Source: Dechloromonas sp. HYN0024
GTDB taxonomy: Bacteria; Pseudomonadota; Gammaproteobacteria; Burkholderiales; Rhodocyclaceae
NCBI RefSeq assembly: GCF_003441615.1
Contig: NZ_CP031842.1
Coordinates: 1,134,501-1,198,500 of the forward strand
Direction: 5' to 3'
DNA length: 64,000 nt
The translations under genes and the position numbers were made by a program. Of this stretch, positions 39,603 to 47,744 are shown in pieces. The notes beneath the pieces were generated by a model that saw only the letters and a program-made list of their open reading frames with translations, did not search any database and was not told where the DNA came from. Numbering within the stretch: position 1 is the stretch's first letter; each line of letters opens with the position of its first letter.

Positions 39603-40028
39603 ATGAAATCCAAGTTCGTCGTTGCTGCATCCATTCTTTCCATGGCCATTGCCGGTGCTGCTGTTGCTGCAGACCAAAAGGGCATGTCTGGCATGAGCGG
39701 CATGGAAGGTCAGAAGGGTATGTCTGGCATGTCCGGTATGTCGGGTATGGAAGGCCAGAAGGGCATGTCGGGTATGTCGGGCATGTCTGGCATGGAAGGC
39801 CAGAAGGGTATGTCCGGTATGTCCGGTATGAGCGGCATGGAAGGCAAGAAGCAGAAGGGCATGTCTGGCATGTCGGGTATGGAAGGCCAGAAGGGTATGT
39901 CTGGCATGTCCGGTATGAGCGGCATGGAAGGCAAGAAGCAGAAGGGCATGTCTGGCATGTCGGGTATGGAAGGCCAGAAGGGTATGTCTGGCATGTCCGG
40001 TATGAGTGGCATGGAAGGCAAGAAGTAA
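39603..40028 (+). CDS. Secreted methionine-rich Gly-X-Y repeat protein (MrpX-like)
   Basis: A 141-residue protein. A clean signal peptide (1-22, cleaved near AVA-AD) is followed only by repeats of KGM, SGM, EGQ and EGKK. Glycine occurs every third residue, apart from short KKQK breaks. About 29 of the 118 mature residues are Met, and there is no Cys, Pro or aromatic residue. The gene ends in two 87-bp direct repeats (39846-39932, 39933-40019). A strong AAGGAG site precedes the ATG. In composition it resembles MrpX, the periplasmic Met-rich hypochlorite scavenger of Azospira suillum. Copper or silver binding is an alternative. Confidence 0.85.
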   Translation: MKSKFVVAASILSMAIAGAAVAADQKGMSGMSGMEGQKGMSGMSGMSGMEGQKGMSGMSGMSGMEGQKGMSGMSGMSGMEGKKQKGMSGMSGMEGQKGMSGMSGMSGMEGKKQKGMSGMSGMEGQKGMSGMSGMSGMEGKK

Positions 40029-40043
40029 TCCTTCAGTGATCCA

Positions 40044-40069
40044 GCGGGTGGGGGGCTTTTCCCATCCGC
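40044..40069 (+). terminator. Intercistronic stem-loop after the Met-rich gene
   Basis: Arms GCGGGTGGG and CCCATCCGC (one G-T pair) enclose an 8-nt loop, followed by a pyrimidine-rich TTCTT. It lies 16 bp after the stop. It may be a leaky terminator or mRNA-stabilising hairpin that makes the first gene more abundant than the rest. Confidence 0.5.
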
Positions 40070-40092
40070 TTCTTGGCTTCATCTATATTCCA

Positions 40093-40425
40093 ATGTACAC
40101 ACAGCGAAAATGGCTTAAAGCCACACTGGTTGCCCTGATCGTGCAATGCAGCGCGACTCAGGGATATGCGGCTCCTGATCTTTCCTATCCGGTAGCCGGC
40201 TTGACCCCATCTCAGCGGCCGGTCAATGCGCCAGTATTGGCTACCAGTCCTGTTCTGGACAACAGGTTGGCATTGCGTGGTGTTTCTTCTCCGATTCCGG
40301 ACAGCCTTCAGTTTCTTAAGGATCAGGGAGGTTGGTTCACACCCTTTACGCATCCTGGCATGACCGGCCCCTACGATCTGCGCGGATGGCACACCACACC
40401 AATCCGGGCGGCGGAAAAAAAATGA
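40093..40425 (+). CDS. Small exported protein of unknown function
   Basis: A 110-residue protein starting at ATG 40093, with a signal peptide (hydrophobic core ATLVALIVQCSA, cleavage near GYA-AP). The mature part is Pro-rich, with no Cys or heme motif. It ends with a notable DQGGWFTPFTHPGMTGPYDL stretch. I do not recognise the family. The stop overlaps the start of the pentaheme cytochrome (ATGA), so it is translationally coupled to the respiratory genes and probably works with them. Confidence 0.75.
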   Translation: MYTQRKWLKATLVALIVQCSATQGYAAPDLSYPVAGLTPSQRPVNAPVLATSPVLDNRLALRGVSSPIPDSLQFLKDQGGWFTPFTHPGMTGPYDLRGWHTTPIRAAEKK

Positions 40426-41279
40426 AAATACGCTACTCGATCATCGGGTTTATCAATGTCGTGTTGATTTCTCTGGTTGCGCTAACGGCGGGCTGTGGGA
40501 AACAGAACGCTCCGGAGCAGCAGACGCAAGAAGATAGCGACAGCAAGAGTCATTTTCGGGCTACCTACGACCCGATCCACTTCAAGCCGGCCATTGCAAA
40601 TGCCAGCAATGAAGAGTGCCTTGCCTGCCATCGAGAGGTCCTTGAAGACCTCGTTCGACCGATTTCACCTGCGGGGGTAAAAGCCACGGATACGCTGGCA
40701 TGGTATCAGCGGCTTTCCACCTACACGGGGGAGCAGGACACCTTCCATCGACGCCATCTGGTTACGCCCATGGCGAAGGAATTGATGAACCTGCAATGCA
40801 ATACCTGCCATGAAGGTCACGACCCGCGCGAAGAAGCGCCAGGGAGTTCAGCAACGGCTGCTGCGCAGGACGATAACGCTTTTACCCTGCGCAAGCAGGT
40901 CAATCCGGAAACTATCTGTCTCAAGTGCCACGGCCAGTTTCCAGGGTGGGAGTTAATGCGCCTGCCAGGTACATGGGAGGAGGTCAAACAATACTTCAAG
41001 AATGACTGCCTGGCATGTCACGTGGCGACGCGGACGCAGCGGCATCGGGTCAGCTATTTGAAGGCCGATGCTATCGAGGCGACAGCCATTGCCGCGCAAG
41101 AGAAAGGCAATGGCGCCGACGTCTGTCTCGGGTGTCATGGTGGCCGGGCTTGGTATCGCGTCCCCTATCCCTATGCCCGCAACCCCTGGCCGGAAATGCC
41201 GGAAGGCACGCCTGAATGGGCCAAGGATCGGCCCACGCACTCCGAATCACGATTCATCCAGACTGAGCAGAAACCATGA
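40422..41279 (+). CDS. Pentaheme c-type cytochrome, lipoprotein
   Basis: A 285-residue protein with a lipoprotein signal (LISLVALTAGC) and five CXXCH heme-c motifs: CLACH, CNTCH, CLKCH, CLACH and CLGCH. The mature protein should be anchored to a membrane and face the periplasm, passing electrons to or from the molybdoenzyme coded next. I cannot place it in a named cytochrome family. It overlaps both neighbours by ATGA, so the genes are tightly coupled. The longer open frame upstream is not used. Confidence 0.9.
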   Translation: MKIRYSIIGFINVVLISLVALTAGCGKQNAPEQQTQEDSDSKSHFRATYDPIHFKPAIANASNEECLACHREVLEDLVRPISPAGVKATDTLAWYQRLSTYTGEQDTFHRRHLVTPMAKELMNLQCNTCHEGHDPREEAPGSSATAAAQDDNAFTLRKQVNPETICLKCHGQFPGWELMRLPGTWEEVKQYFKNDCLACHVATRTQRHRVSYLKADAIEATAIAAQEKGNGADVCLGCHGGRAWYRVPYPYARNPWPEMPEGTPEWAKDRPTHSESRFIQTEQKP

Positions 41280-43840
41280 ACAAGCCCGATGTCACCATTC
41301 TCAATCCGGCGCGCCGCAGCTTTCTGAAAACCTCGGCGGCCGGAACTGTATTGGCGAGTTCAAGTGGCTTGCTTGAGATGGCTCTCGGGCAAAAGGATGC
41401 TGAGGCATTTGCCTATGAGCCCTATTACCGGGACGACCAACTGACCACCGTCGTTACTTCGTGCGACCACAACTGCGGTTCGCGTCACATGCTGGTTGCG
41501 CACAAGAAGGGCAACGTCATCGTGCGCCTTTCATCCGACGATGGGCGCTATCAGGCGGGTGGCGAATTCGGCAAGGATACGGTCGCCGAACCGCAATTAC
41601 GGGCCTGCCTGCGTGGCCGCTCATATCGCTCGCGCCTGTACTCTCCCGAGCGTCTGCTCTATCCCATGCTGCGTGTCGGCGAACGGGGCGAAGGCAAGTT
41701 CAAGCGCGTTTCTTGGGATGAGGCACTTGACCATATTGCCAAGAAAATGGTCGAACTGAAGACCAAGTATGGCCCGACGGCTATCCTCGATCAGGCTTAT
41801 GCCGGCAGTTCCTACGGCGTACTCCACAAATCCGACCAGATTGAAGGCCTGCTGGCACGCTTTCTCGGTATGTTCGGTTGTCGCACCAATTCGTGGTCCG
41901 TCCCCAGCTATCAAGGTACGACGTTCTCGTCGAATATGACCTTTGGCACCATTCAGGACGGCAACGAAGATGATGCCTTCGCCCATAGCAAACTGATCAT
42001 TATGTGGGGATGGAATCCCGCCTACACCTTTCACGGCGGCAATACGTTCTATTACATGCGAATGGCCAAGCAGAACGGTTGCAAGTTCGTTGTCATTGAC
42101 CCGCAATACACTGATTCTGCAGCCGCTTACGATGCCTGGTGGATACCGATAAAGCCGAATACCGATGCAGCAATGCTCGCGGGCATGGCGCACTACATCT
42201 TCCAGAACAACCTTCAGGACCAGGCTTTCATCGACAAATTTGTCCAAGGGATGGATGCCGGAACCATGCCGGCATGGGCGAAGGATCAGGAAAGCTTCAA
42301 GGACTATATTCTTGGGGTCAGGGACAAGACCCCGAAGTCGCCAGAATGGGCTGAAAAAATCTGCGGCGTATCGGCAGCCGATATAAAAAAGCTGGCCGAC
42401 CTGTATGCCCGCACCAAGCCGGCGGCGCTAAAAGCTTCCTGGGGGCCAGGGCGGAATGCCTATGGCGAGCAGTACAACCGCATGGCGGCTGCGGTTCAGG
42501 CGATGACCGGCAACATCGGCATTCTGGGCGGTTGCGCCGAGGGCGTCGGCAAGGGGTGGCACGCCGAGTCGGTGGCCTACCCCTATGATGACAATGCCAA
42601 TCTTTGGTGGGCATCGATCAAGTCAGACCGCTGGGCACACTGTGTATTGAATTATCCGAACGTCAAACGTGAGGAAATCGGCTGCTGGCCACGCGAGGAT
42701 GAGCTGGACGGTAATATCCCCAACATCAAGGCCATCTTCTGGCATGGCTCCGACTGGTTCAACCAGCTCACCAACATCAACAAAGAAATCGAGGCCATCA
42801 AGAAGCTGGAACTGGTGGTTTGTTCCGACTCGACCATCACACCGTCCGGCTTGTGGGCCGATGTGCTGCTCCCCATTGCCACACACTTTGAGCGACACGA
42901 TGTCGGCTTGCCCTGGTACAAGGGCCATTACCACATCCATCGTCCCAAGGTCATTGAACCAATGGGCGAGTCGAAGACGGATTTTCAGGTCTATACCGAA
43001 CTGGCCTATCGCCTGGAAAAGCTGGATCCAAGCGTCAAGGATTTGGGCAAGCGCTACAACCCGCGTGCCGACCGTAGCTATTTTCAGAACCCGGATGCAG
43101 TCGATGAGGCATATCTGGTCGCGTGGTGGAAAAAGGTCCAACACCATCAGGGCGTCACCATGTCCTGGGAGGAGTTCAAGCGGCGTGGGGTGTACAAATT
43201 CACCTTTGACAAGCCACATGTTGCCTTCCGCGAACAGATTGAGAATGGCGTTCCATTCGATACGGCCTCGGGGCGGATCGAGATTTTTTCGACCACGCTA
43301 GCCAAAGTGACTGACTGGAAGAAGACCCAGTGGGGCTATCCGATTCCAGCCATCCCGAAATGGATAGAGCCGTTCGAATGGATGGGGCATCCCAAGGTCA
43401 AGGAATATCCGTTCCACATGATCACGCCACATCCACGTCACCGGACGCATTCGATCTTCCACAACATTCCCTGGTTGCGTGAAACCTTCCAGCAGGAGAT
43501 CACCATCAACGCGAGCGATGCGCGGCGCCTGAAGTTGGTGACAGGCGATATGGTCGAAGTGTGGAATGCGCGGGGCAGGATTGTTGTTCCAGTTTATGTC
43601 ACCGAGCGTTGCATGCCTGGTGTCGTCGTCGTGTACGAAGGCTCCTGGATGGATCTCGACAAGAAGGGGGTCGACCGTTCCGGTAATCCCGATTTCCTGA
43701 CCAAGGATGAGCCAAGTCCCGCCGGCGCCTTCGCCTATAACACCATTCTGGTCAATCTGAAGAAGACAACGCTTGCCCATCGTCCGGGCTGGGACAGCCA
43801 GGCGACGTCGCGTTCCTTCATTTTCCGGCGCGATGCGTAA
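41276..43840 (+). CDS. DmsA-like molybdopterin oxidoreductase, catalytic subunit
   Basis: An 854-residue bis-MGD enzyme of the DMSO-reductase family. A Tat signal is present (ARRSFLKTSAAGTVLA). The FS0 cluster site reads CDHNCGSRH near residue 63 plus C111 in RACLRGRS. The third Cys of DmsA (CxxxCxxxC) is His71 here. Aligned with E. coli DmsA, the Mo ligand is Ser211 (SVPSYQG). Further matches are VIDPQYTDSAAAYDAWWIPI and a C-terminal MGD-binding part with PGVVVVYEG. The substrate is unknown: an S-oxide, N-oxide or oxyanion is likely. It is not perchlorate reductase, whose Mo ligand is Asp. Confidence 0.9.
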   Translation: MNKPDVTILNPARRSFLKTSAAGTVLASSSGLLEMALGQKDAEAFAYEPYYRDDQLTTVVTSCDHNCGSRHMLVAHKKGNVIVRLSSDDGRYQAGGEFGKDTVAEPQLRACLRGRSYRSRLYSPERLLYPMLRVGERGEGKFKRVSWDEALDHIAKKMVELKTKYGPTAILDQAYAGSSYGVLHKSDQIEGLLARFLGMFGCRTNSWSVPSYQGTTFSSNMTFGTIQDGNEDDAFAHSKLIIMWGWNPAYTFHGGNTFYYMRMAKQNGCKFVVIDPQYTDSAAAYDAWWIPIKPNTDAAMLAGMAHYIFQNNLQDQAFIDKFVQGMDAGTMPAWAKDQESFKDYILGVRDKTPKSPEWAEKICGVSAADIKKLADLYARTKPAALKASWGPGRNAYGEQYNRMAAAVQAMTGNIGILGGCAEGVGKGWHAESVAYPYDDNANLWWASIKSDRWAHCVLNYPNVKREEIGCWPREDELDGNIPNIKAIFWHGSDWFNQLTNINKEIEAIKKLELVVCSDSTITPSGLWADVLLPIATHFERHDVGLPWYKGHYHIHRPKVIEPMGESKTDFQVYTELAYRLEKLDPSVKDLGKRYNPRADRSYFQNPDAVDEAYLVAWWKKVQHHQGVTMSWEEFKRRGVYKFTFDKPHVAFREQIENGVPFDTASGRIEIFSTTLAKVTDWKKTQWGYPIPAIPKWIEPFEWMGHPKVKEYPFHMITPHPRHRTHSIFHNIPWLRETFQQEITINASDARRLKLVTGDMVEVWNARGRIVVPVYVTERCMPGVVVVYEGSWMDLDKKGVDRSGNPDFLTKDEPSPAGAFAYNTILVNLKKTTLAHRPGWDSQATSRSFIFRRDA

Positions 43841-43849
43841 GGGGCGAGC

Positions 43850-44515
43850 ATGACCAACAAACTAGACATGAAGAAAGTTAAGGTCGCCCTGGAGCGCAAG
43901 GTGGCCCAGACCTATGAACCGGTCAAACCGGCCATGCAGTTCGGTTTCATCCATAACAACGTCGATTGCATCGGCTGTCGCGCCTGCGAAATCGCCTGCA
44001 AGGACAAGAACGGTCTGCCACCTGGTCCTCGCTTCCGGCGCGTGATGTACGTTGAGGGGGGAACTTATCCTGATGTGTTTGCCTACAAGGTGAACATGTC
44101 CTGCAACCACTGTGCCGAGCCTGCCTGCCTGCCGACCTGTCCGACGGGTGCCATCTGGAAGCGGAGCAAGGATGGCATCGTCGATATCGATTCCTCGTTG
44201 TGCATCGGCTGCCGCAAATGCGAGGCCGCATGTCCCTATGGCGCTCCCCAGTGGAACCCCAAGGAACAGATCATTCAGAAGTGCAATATGTGTGTGGATG
44301 AGATCGATGCCGGTCGCAAGCCATATTGTGTGATGGCCTGCATGATGCGTGTTCTCGACATTGGACCGATCGACAAATTGTGGGAAGGCAAGTTCAAGAC
44401 CAAGGCCGTAGGGCCGCATGACGAAACGGTGCGCCAGGTAAAAAATATGGCCAATCCCGAGCTGACCAAGCCGTCGATTGCCTTTGTCCCGCATCGCAAC
44501 GGCAAGGTCAAATGA
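43850..44515 (+). CDS. DmsB-like four-cluster ferredoxin subunit
   Basis: A 221-residue electron-transfer subunit. Four Cys groups are visible: CIGCRACEIAC, CNHCAEPACLPTCPTGA, CIGCRKCEAACPYGAP and CNMCVDEI...CVMACMM. This is the DmsB/NrfC pattern for four [4Fe-4S] clusters. It has no signal peptide and would be exported with the Tat-borne catalytic subunit. It starts 10 bp after the molybdoenzyme stop, and its own stop overlaps the chaperone start. Confidence 0.93.
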   Translation: MTNKLDMKKVKVALERKVAQTYEPVKPAMQFGFIHNNVDCIGCRACEIACKDKNGLPPGPRFRRVMYVEGGTYPDVFAYKVNMSCNHCAEPACLPTCPTGAIWKRSKDGIVDIDSSLCIGCRKCEAACPYGAPQWNPKEQIIQKCNMCVDEIDAGRKPYCVMACMMRVLDIGPIDKLWEGKFKTKAVGPHDETVRQVKNMANPELTKPSIAFVPHRNGKVK

Positions 44516-45288
44516 TGATCGACAGAGAAACCGCGCTGGCCTGGTCCGATGATGTGGCTACCCTGGCGATCTTGCATGACCGTGAAATGACATTGGGAAT
44601 GATCGGAGGTGTCAAAGCCATTGGCTTTCCGGGCAACCTCGGCATGGTGCCGCGTGGCGAGAGTGGCAGCCAGATTTATGACGCGATGCGCGAGGTCGTG
44701 GCAGCCTTGCCGGACATGCCCGACCAAGTGTTTATGGACAACCTTGCTGCGGATTATGCCGCCATCTACCTGACCGGTGGGCTGGATGCATCACCTTTCG
44801 AGTCGTTCTGGGTTTCCGACGAACATCTTGTCTGCCAGGACGCGATGTTCGACATGCGGGAGTTGTATGCCGCTGATGGACTGGCAGTTCCCAACTGGCG
44901 CCTGCGGCCTGACGACCATCTCGTATTCCAGCTTCAGTTTCTCGCTCGGCGGCTGGACAGGATTGCCGCCCTGAGCGACGCCGACAGCGCTCAAATTTCC
45001 AATGACCTCTGGCGCTCATTGGCTACCCTGCTGGATCACCACCTGCTGCGTTGGCTACCGGATTTCGCCAGCCGGGTCTCGGCTCGCTGCGACACGGAGT
45101 TTTACGCTGCCCTGTTCTTGCTGACAAATATCTGGTGCGAGCAACTGCGCGACTTTATTGCCTTGCATTTGGGTACTCCCCGACCGAGCAAGGAGCAGAT
45201 CGAGGCAACGCTGCGACCGAAGCATCTTGATGAGGTGAAGACGATGCCCATTCAATTCATGCCCGGCATCGGCGGCCCTGGCTGGTAG
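44512..45288 (+). CDS. TorD/DmsD-like molybdoenzyme chaperone
   Basis: A 258-residue all-helical cytoplasmic protein of the TorD family. It binds the Tat signal and helps cofactor loading of the molybdoenzyme. The family loop is seen in ASPFESFWVSDEHLVCQDAM, and the helix EFYAALFLLTNIWCEQLRDF is also typical. It overlaps the DmsB-like gene by ATGA, the usual place for a dedicated chaperone. Confidence 0.88.
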   Translation: MMIDRETALAWSDDVATLAILHDREMTLGMIGGVKAIGFPGNLGMVPRGESGSQIYDAMREVVAALPDMPDQVFMDNLAADYAAIYLTGGLDASPFESFWVSDEHLVCQDAMFDMRELYAADGLAVPNWRLRPDDHLVFQLQFLARRLDRIAALSDADSAQISNDLWRSLATLLDHHLLRWLPDFASRVSARCDTEFYAALFLLTNIWCEQLRDFIALHLGTPRPSKEQIEATLRPKHLDEVKTMPIQFMPGIGGPGW

Positions 45289-45374
45289 CGGGTCGTGAGT
45301 CCGATCCCGATGAGCCCGATTCAATTTTCAGACACATCCACATGGCCAATTATGGTCTTGCACGGAGAAAACAC

Positions 45375-46454
45375 GTGACGAACAAAGAAAAATGCTGCAA
45401 CCCCCAACAATCGGCGGGTGGATGCGCCTGTTCAGGGCAAGCACCGACGGTGGCCCCCGTCGAGAAAGTAAATTCCCGCCGCAACTTTCTAAAAAGCGCA
45501 GGTTCGCTTAGCGTCAGCTCGTTACTTGGCACGGCTGCCTTAATGACCATGTCCGACGATGCGCGGGCGAACATGGAGTGGGCCGAATGGTTCCAGGGCA
45601 ACTACCGGCTCATGACCGATGAAGAAAAGGCATTGGCCAGGGCGAGGCTCGAACGTCGCTACTCTCGCGAATATGGCAAGGCAGTGAGCGTTGATGGCAC
45701 GCCAGCACAGGAGGGCGTGCTCATGGGCTATGCCCTGAATATCAAAAAGTGCATCGGTTGCCGCCGTTGTGCCAAGGCTTGTGTGGAGGAAAACAACCAG
45801 TCGCGAGGCAAGGATCAGGAAATCGAATGGATTCGCGTTCTCAAGATGGAGAAAGGTGAATTCAGCCAGGAAAAGATGAACCAGGGCTATCCCGAGGGCC
45901 TTGGGATACAGGTTGGGGGCAATGCCTACAGTCCAGCTGGTGTTGTCCTTGAAGGGGAGCATTATTACCAGCCGGAGGCGGTCCCCGAGAAAGATTCAGC
46001 CTATATGCCAATCGCCTGCATGCAGTGCGAAAAACCGCCCTGCGTAAAGGTTTGTCCGGTTCGTACGACCTACCGTGAAGCAGATGGTCCGGTTGTTATC
46101 GACTACAACTGGTGCATTGGTTGCCGTATGTGCATGTCGGCCTGTCCCTACTGGGCGCGGCGTTTCAACTGGAGTGATCCGAAACTGCCCAAGGAAGCCA
46201 TGAATCCGGTGACCCATTATCTCGGCAACCGGCCACGCATGAAGGGCGTCGTCGAGAAGTGCACATTTTGTATCCAGCGTACCCGCAAGGGACGCTACCC
46301 CGCCTGCGTCGAAGTGTGCCCGACAGGTGCCCGAAAGTTCGGCAACCTACTTGATCCCAATAGCGAAGTCAGCCGAATCATCGCGCGCAAGAACGTCTTT
46401 CGCCTGAAGGCGGAACTCAATACCTTCCCCAAATTCTTCTATTTCATGGATTGA
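45375..46454 (+). CDS. DsrO/HmcB-like Tat-exported ferredoxin
   Basis: A periplasmic iron-sulfur protein of about 359 residues. From GTG 45375, which has a GGAG site seven bases upstream, the protein begins with a Cys cluster (C7, C8, C17, C19). A Tat signal SRRNFLKSAG follows at about residue 34. Ferredoxin motifs include CIGCRRCAKAC, CMQCEKPPCVKVCPVRT, CIGCRMCMSACPYWARRF and CTFCIQ...CVEVCPTGA. This is the DsrO/HmcB type that pairs with NrfD-like membrane proteins. ATG 45342 is an alternative start without a ribosome site. Confidence 0.88.
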   Translation: MTNKEKCCNPQQSAGGCACSGQAPTVAPVEKVNSRRNFLKSAGSLSVSSLLGTAALMTMSDDARANMEWAEWFQGNYRLMTDEEKALARARLERRYSREYGKAVSVDGTPAQEGVLMGYALNIKKCIGCRRCAKACVEENNQSRGKDQEIEWIRVLKMEKGEFSQEKMNQGYPEGLGIQVGGNAYSPAGVVLEGEHYYQPEAVPEKDSAYMPIACMQCEKPPCVKVCPVRTTYREADGPVVIDYNWCIGCRMCMSACPYWARRFNWSDPKLPKEAMNPVTHYLGNRPRMKGVVEKCTFCIQRTRKGRYPACVEVCPTGARKFGNLLDPNSEVSRIIARKNVFRLKAELNTFPKFFYFMD

Positions 46455-46465
46455 GACGCAACATC

Positions 46466-47734
46466 ATGGACAAACTGAAGAGATTTGCCATCGATTATGT
46501 AACTTACGTGGTGAAAGGCAGTCCGGCATTTTATGCCTGGGTTGCTTTTCTCGGCTTGCTCATTCTCGGCTTGCTATACGGAACCTACCTGCATACGGCC
46601 GATGGCTTACGCTACACCGGTCTGACTGACCAGGTCCATGATGGTCTGTACCTGGCTAACTTCGTCTTCCTGGTCGGCATTGCGGCCGGAGCCGTGACCA
46701 TTGTTTTCCCGGCCTATGTCTACCACCACAAGGGGCTCCACGCAGTGGCGGTGCTGGGTGAAATGCTGGCGATTTCGGCGGTGTTGATGTGCATACTTTT
46801 CATCGTGTCGCACATGGGGCGGCCTGATCGTCTCTGGCACATGCTGCCCGTCATCGGCATCTACAACCTTCCAAATTCCATGCTGGCCTGGGATACCCTG
46901 GTTCTGATCGGCTACCTGTTCCTCAATTTGATTGGTGGTTTCTATTTCCTTTACAAGAAATACACCGGCCAGCCGTTGAACAACAAATTCTATATGCCGC
47001 TGATTTACGTCTCCATCGTTTGGGCACTGAGTATCCACACGGTTACGGCATTCCTGCTCAATACCATGCCGTCGCGCCCGATGTGGCACCACAGCATGAT
47101 GCCGATCCGCTTCATCTTGACGGCATTTGCGGCAGGGCCGTCGCTAATCGTTCTTATCTTCCTTATTGTTCGTGCGCGAACCCGGCTCTGGATCGACAAC
47201 TCTGCCATTAATCAGTTGGCAACGATCATCACCTATTGCCTTGGCCTTTCCCTCTTCCTGAGCTTGTCAGAAGTGGTCACCGAGCTTTATGCCAATACCG
47301 AACATGCACTGGGGCTGCAATACCTGATGTTCGGCATGCATGGTTTCAATGATCTGGTGCCCTGGTTCTGGGGGTCGCTGGCCGCCAGCCTTGGCGCCTT
47401 CGTTATCCTGCTGACGCCCGGCTTGCGTCGCGACTATCGCTGGCTGCCGATTGCCTGCAGCTTGGCCTTTGCCGGCATATGGGTGGAGAAAGGTATGGGC
47501 CTGCTGGTTCCCGGCTTTATTCCGACACCGATCGGTGAGTTCTCGCAGTATTTTCCGACCACCCTTGAGATAGTCGTCACACTCGGCAATTGGGCACTCG
47601 GCTTTCTTATCCTCACGATTTTGCTGAAAGGGGCTATCGGAATACTGCTGGGCGATATTGCCTATGCCACCTCGATGCAGGACAGGGTCACCGCCAGCGA
47701 CACCGGCGTGTCGCCTACGCCCGAGTTGACCTAA
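46466..47734 (+). CDS. NrfD/DsrP-like membrane quinol-interacting subunit
   Basis: A 422-residue integral membrane protein with about ten hydrophobic helices, of the NrfD/PsrC/DsrP family. The conserved region HMGRPDRLWHMLPVIGIYNLPNSMLAWDT matches the quinone-site segment of this family. It would exchange electrons between the quinol pool and the DsrO-like ferredoxin coded just before it. ATG 46466 is preferred over the TTG that overlaps the preceding stop. Confidence 0.92.
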   Translation: MDKLKRFAIDYVTYVVKGSPAFYAWVAFLGLLILGLLYGTYLHTADGLRYTGLTDQVHDGLYLANFVFLVGIAAGAVTIVFPAYVYHHKGLHAVAVLGEMLAISAVLMCILFIVSHMGRPDRLWHMLPVIGIYNLPNSMLAWDTLVLIGYLFLNLIGGFYFLYKKYTGQPLNNKFYMPLIYVSIVWALSIHTVTAFLLNTMPSRPMWHHSMMPIRFILTAFAAGPSLIVLIFLIVRARTRLWIDNSAINQLATIITYCLGLSLFLSLSEVVTELYANTEHALGLQYLMFGMHGFNDLVPWFWGSLAASLGAFVILLTPGLRRDYRWLPIACSLAFAGIWVEKGMGLLVPGFIPTPIGEFSQYFPTTLEIVVTLGNWALGFLILTILLKGAIGILLGDIAYATSMQDRVTASDTGVSPTPELT

Positions 47735-47744
47735 AGGAACTGGA

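Noticed and set aside
39603..40028. Regular short repeats that could suggest a CRISPR array
   Set aside because: The repeats are in frame, multiples of three, without unique spacers, and code a signal-peptide-bearing protein.
41276..43840. Perchlorate or chlorate reductase catalytic subunit
   Set aside because: The Mo ligand aligns with Ser as in DmsA, not Asp as in type II enzymes. No chlorite dismutase gene is in the window.
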